From Tessaracoccus rhinocerotis (GTDB lineage Bacteria > Actinomycetota > Actinomycetes > Propionibacteriales > Propionibacteriaceae), in NCBI RefSeq assembly GCF_007197885.1, contig NZ_VKKG01000001.1:1024656-1088655 (forward strand): 64,000 nucleotides of DNA. Direction: 5' to 3'. The translations under genes were made by a program, and so were the position numbers. Positions 27,537-36,076 of the stretch are shown in pieces (the stretch's first letter is position 1; each line of letters begins with the position of its first letter). Below the pieces are notes generated by a model, which saw only the letters and a list, made by a program, of their open reading frames with translations, was not told where the DNA came from and did no database searches.

Positions 27537-28346
27537 ATGGCCGTGACCGAAGACTTCGCACCCCGTACCGCCATCGTGACCGGATCCGACTCCGGTATCG
27601 GAAGGGCCACCGCCGTCGCCCTCGCCGAGGCGGGCCTCGACGTCGGGATCACCTGGTTCACCGATCAGGCCGGAGCCGAGGAGACCGCCGAGGAGGTGCG
27701 CTCGCACGGCCGCAGGGCGGTGGTGGCACGTCTCGACACCACCAACCTCGACGACGCCGGCGGTGTGATCGACTCGATGGCCGACGAGCTGGGCGGCGTC
27801 GACGTGTTCGTCGCCAACTCGGGGTCGGGTGCCTCGGTCCCGTTCGTGGAGATGTCGCTCGAGAAGTGGCGCGAGGTGGTGGCCACCGACCTCGACGGCG
27901 CGTTCGTGACGCTCCAGGCCGCCGCCCGGCGGATGGTCGCAGCCGGGCGCGGTGGCCGGCTGATCGCGGTGACCAGCGTCCACGAGCACCAGCCGCGCGT
28001 CGGGTCCAGCGCCTACGACGCCGCGAAGCACGGCCTCGGCGGCCTGATGAAGACGGTGGCACTCGAACTGGGGCAGCACGGCATCACCGCCAACTGCGTG
28101 GCCCCCGGCGAGATCGCCACCCCGATGACCGGCCAGACGGACGAGGACCCCCGCGGCACCGACCGCCCCGGAGTCCCGCTCGGACGGCCCGGCGACGCGC
28201 GTGAGATCGCCGCCGTCATCGCGTTCCTCGCCTCGCCGGCCGCCTCCTACCTGACCGGCGCTTCGATCCCCGTCGACGGCGGCATGCTCCAGATGGGGCC
28301 GCAGGCCGGCTCCCACCTCCCCGACGACGAGTGGCGCAAGGTCTGA
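27537..28346 (+). CDS. SDR family oxidoreductase
   Basis: Classical SDR of 269 residues: AIVTGSDSGIGRATAVAL, an altered NNAG motif (VANSGSG), TSVHEHQPRVGSSAYDAAKHG with the Y-x-x-x-K, and ASYLTGASIPVDGGM near the end. The HEH between the catalytic Ser strand and Tyr is typical of the glucose-1-dehydrogenase/YghA-like SDR group. ATG at 27537 is preceded by AAGGAGG. The aldo/keto reductase follows closely on the same strand, so both may belong to one detoxification unit. Confidence 0.92.
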   Translation: MAVTEDFAPRTAIVTGSDSGIGRATAVALAEAGLDVGITWFTDQAGAEETAEEVRSHGRRAVVARLDTTNLDDAGGVIDSMADELGGVDVFVANSGSGASVPFVEMSLEKWREVVATDLDGAFVTLQAAARRMVAAGRGGRLIAVTSVHEHQPRVGSSAYDAAKHGLGGLMKTVALELGQHGITANCVAPGEIATPMTGQTDEDPRGTDRPGVPLGRPGDAREIAAVIAFLASPAASYLTGASIPVDGGMLQMGPQAGSHLPDDEWRKV

Positions 28347-28378
28347 TCCTGCAACCCGCTTCGGGTATGAATGGAGCC

Positions 28379-29206
28379 ATGACCAACCTCGCACCCACGA
28401 TCCCCCTGTCCGGCGGCGCGGCCATCCCCGCGATCGGCGCCGGCACCTGGCCCCTCGACGACGCCGAGGTCGAGGCCATGGCGCTGACCGCGTTCGAGCT
28501 CGGCTACCGGCTCATCGACACGGCCGAGAACTATCGCAACGAGGCCGGCGTCGGGAAGGCCGTGCGCAACTCGGGGCTGCCCCGGGAGGACCTGTTCGTC
28601 ACGACGAAGTTCAACAGGAAGTGGCACGGCGACGCCGTCGGCGGGGTGGAGAACAACCTCGCCACCCTCGGCCTCGACTACGTGGACCTCGTCCTGATCC
28701 ACTGGCCCAACCCTGACCAGGACCTGTACGTCCGCGCGTGGGAGGGACTGGTCGAGGCGCGTGAGCGCGGCCTGGTGCGCGCGATCGGGACGTCGAACTT
28801 CAAGCCCTCTCACCTGCAGCGGATCATCGACGCCACTGGCGTGACGCCCGACGTCAACCAGATCCAGTGCAACCCGTTCACCGAGCGGGCCGCCGAGCGC
28901 GCCTTCCACGCCGAACACGGGATCGTCACGGAGTCATGGGCGCCGCTTGCCGCCGGCAACGGCCTGATCGACGATCCGATGGTTGCCGAACTCGCCGAGG
29001 AGCACGTCGCCACCCCCGCGCAGGTGGTGCTGGCCTGGCACGTCAGCCAGGGCCTGGTCCCGATCCCGAAGTCCTCCAACCGCGAGCGGCTGGAGCAGAA
29101 CCTGGCCGCGGCTTCCATCCGCCTGGGCGAGATGGAGCTGCAGCGCCTGTCGGACCTGACGAACCCGGACTACAGGGCGGCCGACTCGGACTCCTTCGGG
29201 CACTGA
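28379..29206 (+). CDS. Aldo/keto reductase
   Basis: NADPH-dependent carbonyl reductase of 275 residues with a TIM barrel. All AKR signatures are visible: GYRLIDTAENYRNEAGVG with the catalytic Asp and Tyr, VTTKFNRKWHG containing the catalytic Lys, LVLIHWPNP with the catalytic His, GTSNFKPSHL, and the cofactor clamp PIPKSSNRERLEQNL. Start at 28379 chosen because GGAG lies just upstream; an in-frame ATG at 28367 would add four residues. Starts 32 bp after the SDR stop. Substrate unknown, similar to 2,5-diketo-gluconate reductase-like enzymes. Confidence 0.94.
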   Translation: MTNLAPTIPLSGGAAIPAIGAGTWPLDDAEVEAMALTAFELGYRLIDTAENYRNEAGVGKAVRNSGLPREDLFVTTKFNRKWHGDAVGGVENNLATLGLDYVDLVLIHWPNPDQDLYVRAWEGLVEARERGLVRAIGTSNFKPSHLQRIIDATGVTPDVNQIQCNPFTERAAERAFHAEHGIVTESWAPLAAGNGLIDDPMVAELAEEHVATPAQVVLAWHVSQGLVPIPKSSNRERLEQNLAAASIRLGEMELQRLSDLTNPDYRAADSDSFGH

Positions 29207-29280
29207 CGCCGCCAACGCAGTGACCACAGTCCAGGCGTCCTTGCCTCCCGCTTTGCGGCCCGAGAAGGTAGCTTCGATGC

Positions 29281-30507
29281 ATGAGACGACTCGCAGTCCT
29301 CGCACTTCTCGGGCTCGTCGCGTGCTCGGGGCCGACGGAGGCGCCCACGCAGACGCCGGGAACGCCGCCCGGAGCCAGCGCCACAGCCAGCACCAGCACC
29401 GCCGAGCCCACAGCCGCGCCGGCGAGCACTGACACGTCCGAACCCACGCAGAGCGCTGAGACCGACCCCGTCCCAGAGACGCACGAGTTCACCGTCACCG
29501 AGCACGAGAGCTTCACCCAGCCCTGGGCGCTCGCGTTCCTGCCCGACTCCGAGGTCATGGTGGTCACCGAGCGGGTCGGGACCATGAAGCTCCGCTACGC
29601 CGACGGCACCGTCCGCGAGGTCTCCGGGGTGCCCGATGTGGTGGTCGGCGGCCAGGGCGGCCTCGGCGACGTGGTGCCTGCGCCGTCGTTCTCCGAGGAC
29701 GGCAAGATCTACCTGAGCTGGGTGGAGGGTCGCACCGGCGACGCGGGCGCCGTGGTCGGAACCGCCACTCTCGACGTCGAGGCCGCCGCCCTGACCGACC
29801 TCACGAAGATCTGGGAGCAGACCCCGAAGGCCGACAGCCGCGGCCACTTCTCCCACCGCCTGGCCATCCACGACGGCCACCTCTGGGTCACCTCCGGCGA
29901 CAGGCAGGAAATGGACCCGGCCCAGGAGTTCGACAACAACCTCGGCAAGATCCTGCGCCTCACCCTCGACGGCCAGCCCGCTCCCGACAACCCGTTCGCA
30001 GGTGAGGACTCACCCGTGGCGCACCAGTTCTACTCGATGGGCCACCGCAACCCGCTGGGCATCGACTTCGACGCCGAAGGCCGGCTCTGGTCCTCGGAAA
30101 TGGGTCCGGAGGGCGGCGACGAGCTCAACCTGATCGAGGCGGGTGGCAACTATGGCTGGCCGGAGGCCTCGAACGGCAACCACTACAGCGGCGGCGAGAT
30201 CCGGGACCACGCCGAGGGCGACGGGTTCATCGCGCCGAAGGTGTTCTGGAACCCGAGCATCTCCCCCGGCTCACTGCTGATCTACCACGGCGACCTCTTC
30301 CCGGCCTGGCAGGGCGACGCCTTCCTCGGAGCCCTCTCCGGCGAGGCCCTGCAGCGCGTGGACCTCGAGGGCGAGAACGCCACCGAGGCCGAGAACTGGC
30401 CGATGGGCGCCCGCATTCGGGCGGTCGAGGAGGGCCCCGACGGCGCCATCTGGCTCCTCCAGGACGGCGACGGCGGCCACCTGCTCGAACTGCGCCCGAC
30501 GAACTGA
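29281..30507 (+). CDS. PQQ-dependent sugar dehydrogenase-like lipoprotein
   Basis: Lipoprotein of 408 residues: signal peptide ending LVAC (lipobox, Cys at residue 15), a Thr/Pro/Ala-rich stalk to about residue 65, then a six-bladed propeller of the glucose/sorbosone dehydrogenase family. Landmarks are QPWALAFLPDSEVMVVTERVG, SHRLAIHDGHLWVTSGDR, YSMGHRNPLGIDFD and EMGPEGGDELNLIEAGGNYG, where His, Arg and Asp residues form the PQQ/calcium site in family members. Oxidises an aldose or polyol outside the cell. Start at the ATG at 29281. No PQQ synthesis genes are in view. Confidence 0.92.
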   Translation: MRRLAVLALLGLVACSGPTEAPTQTPGTPPGASATASTSTAEPTAAPASTDTSEPTQSAETDPVPETHEFTVTEHESFTQPWALAFLPDSEVMVVTERVGTMKLRYADGTVREVSGVPDVVVGGQGGLGDVVPAPSFSEDGKIYLSWVEGRTGDAGAVVGTATLDVEAAALTDLTKIWEQTPKADSRGHFSHRLAIHDGHLWVTSGDRQEMDPAQEFDNNLGKILRLTLDGQPAPDNPFAGEDSPVAHQFYSMGHRNPLGIDFDAEGRLWSSEMGPEGGDELNLIEAGGNYGWPEASNGNHYSGGEIRDHAEGDGFIAPKVFWNPSISPGSLLIYHGDLFPAWQGDAFLGALSGEALQRVDLEGENATEAENWPMGARIRAVEEGPDGAIWLLQDGDGGHLLELRPTN

Positions 30508-30522
30508 CCCGAGCAGGCCGGC

Positions 30523-30813
30523 CTAGGCAGTCCACCCCAAGAAGGCTCCTCCGAGCGAGACTCCACCGACGAGGAGGCCGAACGCCAGCACGGGGACCAG
30601 CAGGACCCACAGCGGGTGCCGACGCAGCAGCACGATTCCCAGCACGAGCAAGGCCGCCCAGACCAGCAGGAACAGTGCGTACCAGGGCATGGGCGTGACC
30701 AGTCCCACCGTCAGGTAGATGTAGCCGACCACGAGGTGCGCCACGAGCCCGACGATCCCCAGCGCGCGCTTCCAGCCCGGCGGAGCGGGCGACGCATCCG
30801 GAGCTTGGTCCAT
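30523..30813 (-). CDS. Small three-helix membrane protein
   Basis: A 96-residue protein with a short polar N-terminus and three hydrophobic segments (IVGLVAHLVVGYIYLTVGL, ALFLLVWAALLVLGIVLL, LWVLLVPVLAFGLLVGGV). ATG at 30813 is preferred to the adjacent TTG at 30816. No family recognised. It converges with the sugar dehydrogenase gene with 15 bp between. Confidence 0.7.
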   Translation of the reverse strand: MDQAPDASPAPPGWKRALGIVGLVAHLVVGYIYLTVGLVTPMPWYALFLLVWAALLVLGIVLLRRHPLWVLLVPVLAFGLLVGGVSLGGAFLGWTA

Positions 30814-31130
30814 CAACCCAAGGTACCTGCCGGCAGCCGGTCAGGGCGTGAGCAGCTTCCCCGGTGTCCATGGGCGCGGCGGCGCACTGATTTGTGGCGC
30901 GTCCGAACTTTTTCTTCGGGATTCGTTGCGCCGTCGAACAAGTTGGGCTAGCGTGAGGCTCGGGCCGAAGCAAGGAAGCTTTCGTGGCTGTCCGTCTACA
31001 ACGTTGCAAACGGTCGGCGGGCTCCCGTCTCGCATGGAATGACCCAGATGAAAGGGGAGGTGATTCACACTTCTTTTGTGAGTAGTTCTCAGAGATTCAC
31101 GCAAACCCAACAAACCAGGAAGAGATTGAC
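30814..31130 (+). promoter_or_regulatory. Long upstream region of the secreted esterase
   Basis: No gene is visible. The DNA is less GC-rich than its neighbours and holds two candidate operators: the palindrome CAACGTTG at 30999-31006, followed by TGCAAAC, which resembles a LacI-family site; and TCACA-N7-TGTGA at 31065-31081. The long untranslated region suggests regulated expression of the gene at 31131. A small ORF here is not supported. Confidence 0.4.
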
Positions 31131-32813
31131 ATGATTAGGAAAAGATTGGGGATTTTCTCCCTCATCGGTGCCCTGTTGGCCATCAACCTGTCTGTGGTTT
31201 CCGCTGCAGGAGAGGAGGGCACCACCCTCCCCTTTATTCTAAGGAACGAAAACTTCGCCTTTGAGGAGCGCGTAGCCGCGGTCATCATCGATGCGGGACA
31301 AGTCATTGAAGATCCGTCGCTGTCCCCCGAGGACTTCGACGTGCACGTGGTGTCCACCAGGATGGTCGATCCGGATGTCGTCGTCTACGACGGCCCGCGT
31401 GAGGTCACCGGCGTCTACACCAGCGAGGTCGAGGACTGGGGCTTCCCCGCTGATTCGGGGCAGTACATCGTGCTGGACTTCCAGCACGTCGGATGGGGCG
31501 ACGGTGGCACCACCATCGACAGCGGCTTCTACCTCGAGGCCCAGTACACCGTGACGTACAAGGGCGATCCGATCGCCACCGTCGACGGCTCCACGATCAC
31601 GCCCACCGGATTCGAGCAGACCGGTGTTGTGAGCCCGGTGCTGGACCAGTACGAGTACGCCACCAGCCCGGAGGGAATGGACTACGCCTACTTCCTCAAC
31701 GACGAGATCGACGAGCCGCTGCCGCTGGTCGTCTACTTCCACGGTGGCGGACAGGGCGGCGACAACTACAACCCCGCCAGGTTCAGCAACGGTGGCACTG
31801 TCTGGGCCAACCCCGACAAGCAGGCCGAGTTCCCCACGCACGTCCTGGTGCCCCGTACCCCGGGTTTCCAGACCGACGTGGCCGCCGTCAAGAACGTCAT
31901 CGACGGCTGGATCGCCGAGGGCAAGGTGGACCCGAACCGCATCTACATGACGGGCTACTCCATGGGGTCGTCCTCCACGTGGGCCTTCGTCTCCGCCTAC
32001 CCCGAGTACGTCGCCGCCGCCATCTACGGCGCCGGCACCGGACCGAGCAATGCGGCACTGGTCGACGCGGTTGACCACATGCCCCTGTGGGAATGGGTGG
32101 ACGCCGATGACTTCGCCTACAACGGCGTCATCAACCGGTACAACACCTGGGGCGAGTACCTGAACGACTACAAGCTGACGATCCTGCCCGAGGTCACCCT
32201 CCACGACTACCCATACAACGGTTGGACATTCGACGGTCACTCCTCGTGGCTGGTGGCGTACAACGAATACGTTGACGACGAGCGAGGAACGGTCTTCGAC
32301 TGGTTCTTCAGCATCAGCAAGATCAGGGGAATCGAAGACGTGGCACTGGACACGGTTTCCGGCGTCGCTCCTGCACTTCCCGCGACCGTGACCGTGGATG
32401 TGAACCACAACGCCACTGGTGTTGTTTCCGAGGAGCGCTCTGTCGTCTGGGACGCCATCGATCCTGCCCTCTACGGCAACGACGGACCCGGCGTCTTCAC
32501 GGTTGAGGGCACCATTGACGGCGTCGTCGAAAAGGCAGTCGCCACGGTGAGTGTCGAGTACAGGAACCGGATCGGTGACCTGAACGATCTCGTGTCCGAT
32601 CTCGACCTCAACAAGGGCAATCAGAAGGCGCTGGAAGTCAAGCTGGCCAACGCCGAGCGATTCCTCGAGCGTGGGGACACGCACCAGGCCGGCAACATGC
32701 TGGGCGCGTTCATCAACCAGGTCGAGGCCTTCAGCGGCAAGAAGCTCTCTGAGGCGCAGGCCGCAGAGCTGATCTTCGCCGCGGAGGAGACGACGAGGAG
32801 CATCACTGGTTGA
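31131..32813 (+). CDS. Secreted alpha/beta-hydrolase esterase with Ig-like and FIMAH domains
   Basis: Exported protein of 560 residues. Signal peptide 1-26. Residues about 170-395 are an alpha/beta hydrolase of the PHB-depolymerase/feruloyl-esterase type with oxyanion HGGG (204-207), nucleophile elbow GYSMGS (Ser277) and a likely catalytic His in DGHSSW (His370). About 405-478 is an Ig-like domain of the Big_4 kind and 482-556 a helical FIMAH domain, both common in secreted polysaccharide- or surface-associated enzymes. Likely releases ester-linked groups from a polymer. Base use at the 5' end is less GC-rich than neighbours. A strong terminator follows. Confidence 0.9.
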   Translation: MIRKRLGIFSLIGALLAINLSVVSAAGEEGTTLPFILRNENFAFEERVAAVIIDAGQVIEDPSLSPEDFDVHVVSTRMVDPDVVVYDGPREVTGVYTSEVEDWGFPADSGQYIVLDFQHVGWGDGGTTIDSGFYLEAQYTVTYKGDPIATVDGSTITPTGFEQTGVVSPVLDQYEYATSPEGMDYAYFLNDEIDEPLPLVVYFHGGGQGGDNYNPARFSNGGTVWANPDKQAEFPTHVLVPRTPGFQTDVAAVKNVIDGWIAEGKVDPNRIYMTGYSMGSSSTWAFVSAYPEYVAAAIYGAGTGPSNAALVDAVDHMPLWEWVDADDFAYNGVINRYNTWGEYLNDYKLTILPEVTLHDYPYNGWTFDGHSSWLVAYNEYVDDERGTVFDWFFSISKIRGIEDVALDTVSGVAPALPATVTVDVNHNATGVVSEERSVVWDAIDPALYGNDGPGVFTVEGTIDGVVEKAVATVSVEYRNRIGDLNDLVSDLDLNKGNQKALEVKLANAERFLERGDTHQAGNMLGAFINQVEAFSGKKLSEAQAAELIFAAEETTRSITG

Positions 32814-32880
32814 GTGCAGCGCTGTTGCCCGGCGGAGTCCTGATCACAGGACGATGCCGAGCAGCAGCAGCTGAGCGAAG

Positions 32881-32918
32881 CGGGTTGGCGGCGGTCATCA
32901 CTGACCGTCGCCAACCCG
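32881..32918 (+). terminator. Strong hairpin after the esterase gene
   Basis: CGGGTTGGCGGCGGTC (32881-32896) pairs with GACCGTCGCCAACCCG (32903-32918) with one mismatch across a 6-base loop. The following TCTTCC is only weakly T-rich, as is usual in high-GC actinobacteria. Confidence 0.7.
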
Positions 32919-32976
32919 TCTTCCATGCCGTACCGATTCCCGGTCACGGGCAACGAGCTTGGGAGATGGCCTCGCC

Positions 32977-33369
32977 TCAGTTGGAGGCCACCCGGTCCAG
33001 CGCCGCCTTCAGGGATGCACGCACTTTGTCCGCGAGCGGCTCCATCGCCGGATTGCCCGTCACGCCGACCATCATCTCCGGGTCGATGGCCTCGACGACG
33101 GTGACGCCGGCACTGTGGCGCACCACCACGTTGCAGGGCAGCAGCAGCCCGAGCGATGGCTCGGTCCGCAACCCCTCGTGGGCAAACCCGGGATTGCAGG
33201 CACCGAGGATGATCTGCTCGTCCACGTCGACGTCGAGCTTGTTCTTCAGCGTCTGCTTGATGTCGATCTCGGTGAGGATGCCGAAGCCGCTCTCGGCCAG
33301 GGACTCACGGACCTCCCCGACCACCTCGGCGAACGGCCGCTCCAGGTCGATTCGTAGTGCGTAGTTCAT
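32977..33369 (-). CDS. DUF302 domain protein
   Basis: A 130-residue soluble protein of the DUF302 family. Visible: the N-terminal strand and helix ALRIDLERPFAEVVGEVRESLAESGFGILTEIDI, the family GACNPGFAHEGL and LLLPCNVVVRH, with Cys residues in conserved positions. DUF302 proteins often neighbour copper or persulfide resistance genes; the function is not established. ATG at 33369 has AGGAGG five bases upstream. It follows the membrane-protein gene by 62 bp behind a CsoR-like operator, so metal or reactive-sulfur control is plausible. Confidence 0.9.
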   Translation of the reverse strand: MNYALRIDLERPFAEVVGEVRESLAESGFGILTEIDIKQTLKNKLDVDVDEQIILGACNPGFAHEGLRTEPSLGLLLPCNVVVRHSAGVTVVEAIDPEMMVGVTGNPAMEPLADKVRASLKAALDRVASN

Positions 33370-33431
33370 GTTTCCTCCTGTTTCGATCTTGCCTTCTCCG
33401 GAGGACCGGGACGGCCGAACCGGTGGATTGC

Positions 33432-33872
33432 TCAACAGGTCGCGTGGTCGGTGATCCGCTTGCCCGCCGCGAGGGCGTAGCAGGCCAGCAGCACCAGCAC
33501 AGGGGCAAGGCCAGCCGCCGCCTGGGACAGCAGCACGGGCGCTCCCAGGGTTGCCACCACCGGCAGCACCGCACAGGCGCCGCCGGACAGGTGCGCGCGG
33601 GTCGCCACCCCGGCGGGCGGCACGTAGGTGGCGAGAGTGAGCGCACCCACCGTCGCCGCCACTGCCAGGAGGGCGAGTTCCAGCCCGCCCGCCGAACCAC
33701 GCGCCGAGACCAGCAGCAGGAACAGCAAGCCAGCCGCGACGATGGCGGCGACGGTGTGGCGACGCGACCAGACCTGGCGCCAGAACCCCACCCCGCTTGC
33801 CGGGACGTCCACGTGGCCGAGTGCGGTCGCGCGGATGAGTGGTTCGGTGCGAGGAGCGTCGACTTGAGCCAT
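33432..33872 (-). CDS. Four-helix membrane protein downstream of a CsoR-like operator
   Basis: A 146-residue protein with a polar N-terminus of about 40 residues and four hydrophobic segments from about residue 42 onward. ATG at 33872 is used; another in-frame ATG at 33890 overlaps the operator. No ribosome-binding site is clear, so a short or absent leader is possible. I do not recognise the family. The operator and the following DUF302 gene suggest a two-gene metal- or sulfur-responsive unit. Confidence 0.72.
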   Translation of the reverse strand: MAQVDAPRTEPLIRATALGHVDVPASGVGFWRQVWSRRHTVAAIVAAGLLFLLLVSARGSAGGLELALLAVAATVGALTLATYVPPAGVATRAHLSGGACAVLPVVATLGAPVLLSQAAAGLAPVLVLLACYALAAGKRITDHATC

Positions 33873-33888
33873 GCACCGAGCGTGACAC

Positions 33889-33904
33889 ATACCCCCGGGG
33901 GTAT
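33889..33904. promoter_or_regulatory. CsoR/CstR-type operator-like palindrome
   Basis: ATACCCCCGGGGGTAT is a perfect 16-bp palindrome just upstream of the membrane-protein gene. Operators of the CsoR/RcnR/CstR family have ATAC/GTAT ends around a G/C tract, which this matches. No such repressor gene is in the window, so the regulator would be encoded elsewhere. Confidence 0.65.
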
Positions 33905-33922
33905 CAAGCCTGCAGCCGCCAA

Positions 33923-34240
33923 CTACGCCCGGTGGTGGGCCAGATCGGTCAGGTAGACCACTGAACTGCTGGCCACCCAATCGTTCCAGGTGTCGGCGAT
34001 CTCCTTGCCGGGAAGTTCGGTGTTGTCACGCTCGAACTCCTCGGGGCTGGTGATCTCGACGATCTCGGCCAGGTCCCACTCGGAGGTCCCGCCGCCCATC
34101 AGCCCGGTGACCGCGAAGTCCTCGAACCCGATCACCGACGGCATCGCGAACATCCCCCTGCGGATCACGTCGAGGGACAGTTCGCGGTACTCCGCCACGC
34201 TCCGCCCACTCCTCAGCTTGAACAACGCCACGACCTTCAT
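33923..34240 (-). CDS. Small dimeric alpha/beta-barrel-like protein
   Basis: A 105-residue protein starting MKVVALFKLRSGRSVAEYRE, the pattern of ferredoxin-like dimeric alpha/beta-barrel (EthD/HapK-like) proteins, with VIGFEDFAVTGLMGGG and EWDLAEIVEI as following strands. ATG at 34240 has AGGAG upstream. The specific role is unknown. An internally deleted copy lies at 42600-42774 on the same strand. Confidence 0.72.
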   Translation of the reverse strand: MKVVALFKLRSGRSVAEYRELSLDVIRRGMFAMPSVIGFEDFAVTGLMGGGTSEWDLAEIVEITSPEEFERDNTELPGKEIADTWNDWVASSSVVYLTDLAHHRA

Positions 34241-34471
34241 CCCAGCTCCTGCCTGAACGCACGTGCCGACTGGCACCCTTGCCTTGCAGCCACCCTAGTC
34301 AACCGGGACGCGCCGGGCTTGCCAAGGGTGACTGACCCGGCGTTCATCCCCCGTGGTCGGACATCCGCCGTCCGCCCGATGCTCGGGACCGAGATTGGGC
34401 ATGCTAGCATCACTCTGAGTTTCTTCTGGGCCATGATCACCGAGATCACGTCCTGCCGCTGGGAGGGTTGG

Positions 34472-35347
34472 ATGGAACGACTGAGGCCCGGACTTGTCCT
34501 CGCCGATCGTTACCGCCTGGTTGGCCACGTTGCCTCCGGCGGCATGGGTCAGGTGTGGGAGGTCGCCGACAGCATTCTCGAGCGACGCGTCGCAATGAAG
34601 ATAATGCACCCGCACACCCGTGACGAGATCGCGCTCGCGGAGCGTTTCCGCGACGAGGCGCGCTTCGCCGCCCAGCTCGCGCACCCGAACATCGTGACGG
34701 TCCACGACTACATCGACCACGAGGGCCTGTCGTGCCTGGTGATGGAGTTCGTGGACGGCCCGACGCTTTCCGAGCTCATGGCGAGCGGCCCCCTCCCCTT
34801 GGAGGACGCCCGCATGATGCTCCTCCAGCTCGCCTCGGCGCTCGCGCAGGCCCACGCAGCGGGGATCATCCACCGCGACCTGAAGCCGGCGAACGTGCTG
34901 GTGTCCGAGGCTGGCGCCAAGCTGACCGACTTCGGCATCGCCCGCTCCATCGACGGCGGCTCCCACACCGTCCCCGGCCAGCTCCTCGGGACCGCGTACT
35001 ACCTCAGCCCCGAGCAGGCCCTCGGCCAGCCCGTCGGACCCGCCACCGACATGTACGGCTGGGGGCTGCTGGCCCACGAGATGCTCACGGGCACCAAGGT
35101 CTTCGACAAGGGCAGCCCGATTGCGACCGCTCTGGCGCACGTCCAGGACGAGCCGCCCACACTGCCGCCGGGCATGCCGCCCGTGCTCGAATCACTGGTC
35201 TCGGCCGCGCTGGCGAAGGAACCTGAGGATCGCCCCACCTCGGCACTGGCCGCAGAGCTCCTGGAGGCATCGACCGGGGAGTTCCACGCCACGCCGAAGG
35301 ACGCCCAGGACCCGTCGGTCCCGCGTCGCGCCGCTGTCGACGGCTGA
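34472..35347 (+). CDS. Soluble Ser/Thr protein kinase (PknB-like)
   Basis: Hanks-type kinase of 291 residues consisting of the kinase domain only, with no membrane helix or sensor domain. All key elements are visible: glycine loop VASGGMGQVWEV, catalytic Lys43 in VAMKIM, HRDLKPANVL (Asp136), DFG (153-155) and SPE in place of APE, with DMYGWGLLAHEM following. ATG at 34472 has GGGAGGG upstream. A perfect palindrome ATGCTAGCAT at 34401-34410 lies in its promoter region. Cytoplasmic targets unknown; most actinobacterial relatives have an extracellular domain, which this lacks. Confidence 0.94.
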   Translation: MERLRPGLVLADRYRLVGHVASGGMGQVWEVADSILERRVAMKIMHPHTRDEIALAERFRDEARFAAQLAHPNIVTVHDYIDHEGLSCLVMEFVDGPTLSELMASGPLPLEDARMMLLQLASALAQAHAAGIIHRDLKPANVLVSEAGAKLTDFGIARSIDGGSHTVPGQLLGTAYYLSPEQALGQPVGPATDMYGWGLLAHEMLTGTKVFDKGSPIATALAHVQDEPPTLPPGMPPVLESLVSAALAKEPEDRPTSALAAELLEASTGEFHATPKDAQDPSVPRRAAVDG

Positions 35348-35410
35348 TCCTTCACCGACCACCTCACGGGTCTTCGCGCTCGGACACTGTTCGCTCCCTC
35401 CGCATTGTGT

Positions 35411-36067
35411 TCAAGGGCGATCGGTCCCGGACACGTTTGCAGCGAGCCATTGCATCAGCGGTCGGTAGGCACGCCAGTCCGCAGCCACGCGCTCCGCGGC
35501 ACCGGGAGTGGGCAGCCATTCCGGCTCACCGTGCTGGCGCTCGGCGGTCAGGCTGCGGTGCCGCAGCAGGTCGAGGAAGGGGTGCTCCGCCGCGACGCCG
35601 CGGGGCTTGGTCCTCAGACGGTCGCCGCCGATGGCGTAGCCCGCCTCCCGGAGGTCCTGCAGGATGCGTTCGAGCTCCTCGCCGGCGTCGTGGTCCTCCT
35701 CCTCCAGCAGCGCGGCCCGGTAGGCGGCGATCATCTCCGGGGTGCCCCGCCACCAGCCGCCAGCGGTCATCAGCCCTTCGGCGCTGACCTGCACGTACCA
35801 GCCGATCCCCTCCGCCAGCGGGACGACGAACCCCTGGTGGGTCTTGTAGGGCGACTTGTCGGCGGAGAAGCGGACGTCGCGGTTGGGCCGGAACACCTTC
35901 GCGGATCCGAACTCCTCCTCCAGCACCGCGGCAAGGGCCTCCATCGGGGCGCGTACGTCGTCGGTGTAGCGGGCCCGCTGGGCCTGCCACCACTCGCGGG
36001 AGTTGTCGCGTTCGAGGTCCTCGTAGAAGTCGATGGCCGCGAGGGGGACCCCGTCGAATGCACTCAT
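35411..36067 (-). CDS. DUF2461 domain protein
   Basis: A 218-residue protein of the DUF2461 (TIGR02453) family. Diagnostic stretches are AAIDFYEDLERDNSREWWQAQRARY, VFRPNRDVRFSADKSPYKTHQG, GWYVQVSAEGLMTAGGWW and GDRLRTKPRGVAAEHPFLDLL in order. The family is conserved in bacteria and fungi with no known activity. ATG at 36067; the upstream gene stops 9 bp before it. Fragments similar to its C-terminal and N-terminal ends lie at 43280 and 44660. Confidence 0.92.
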   Translation of the reverse strand: MSAFDGVPLAAIDFYEDLERDNSREWWQAQRARYTDDVRAPMEALAAVLEEEFGSAKVFRPNRDVRFSADKSPYKTHQGFVVPLAEGIGWYVQVSAEGLMTAGGWWRGTPEMIAAYRAALLEEEDHDAGEELERILQDLREAGYAIGGDRLRTKPRGVAAEHPFLDLLRHRSLTAERQHGEPEWLPTPGAAERVAADWRAYRPLMQWLAANVSGTDRP

Positions 36068-36076
36068 GGGTCCACG

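Noticed and set aside
34401..34410. ATGCTAGCAT palindrome before the kinase gene as a specific operator
   Set aside because: Ten bases and likely part of a promoter -10 region; too little to claim a regulator site.
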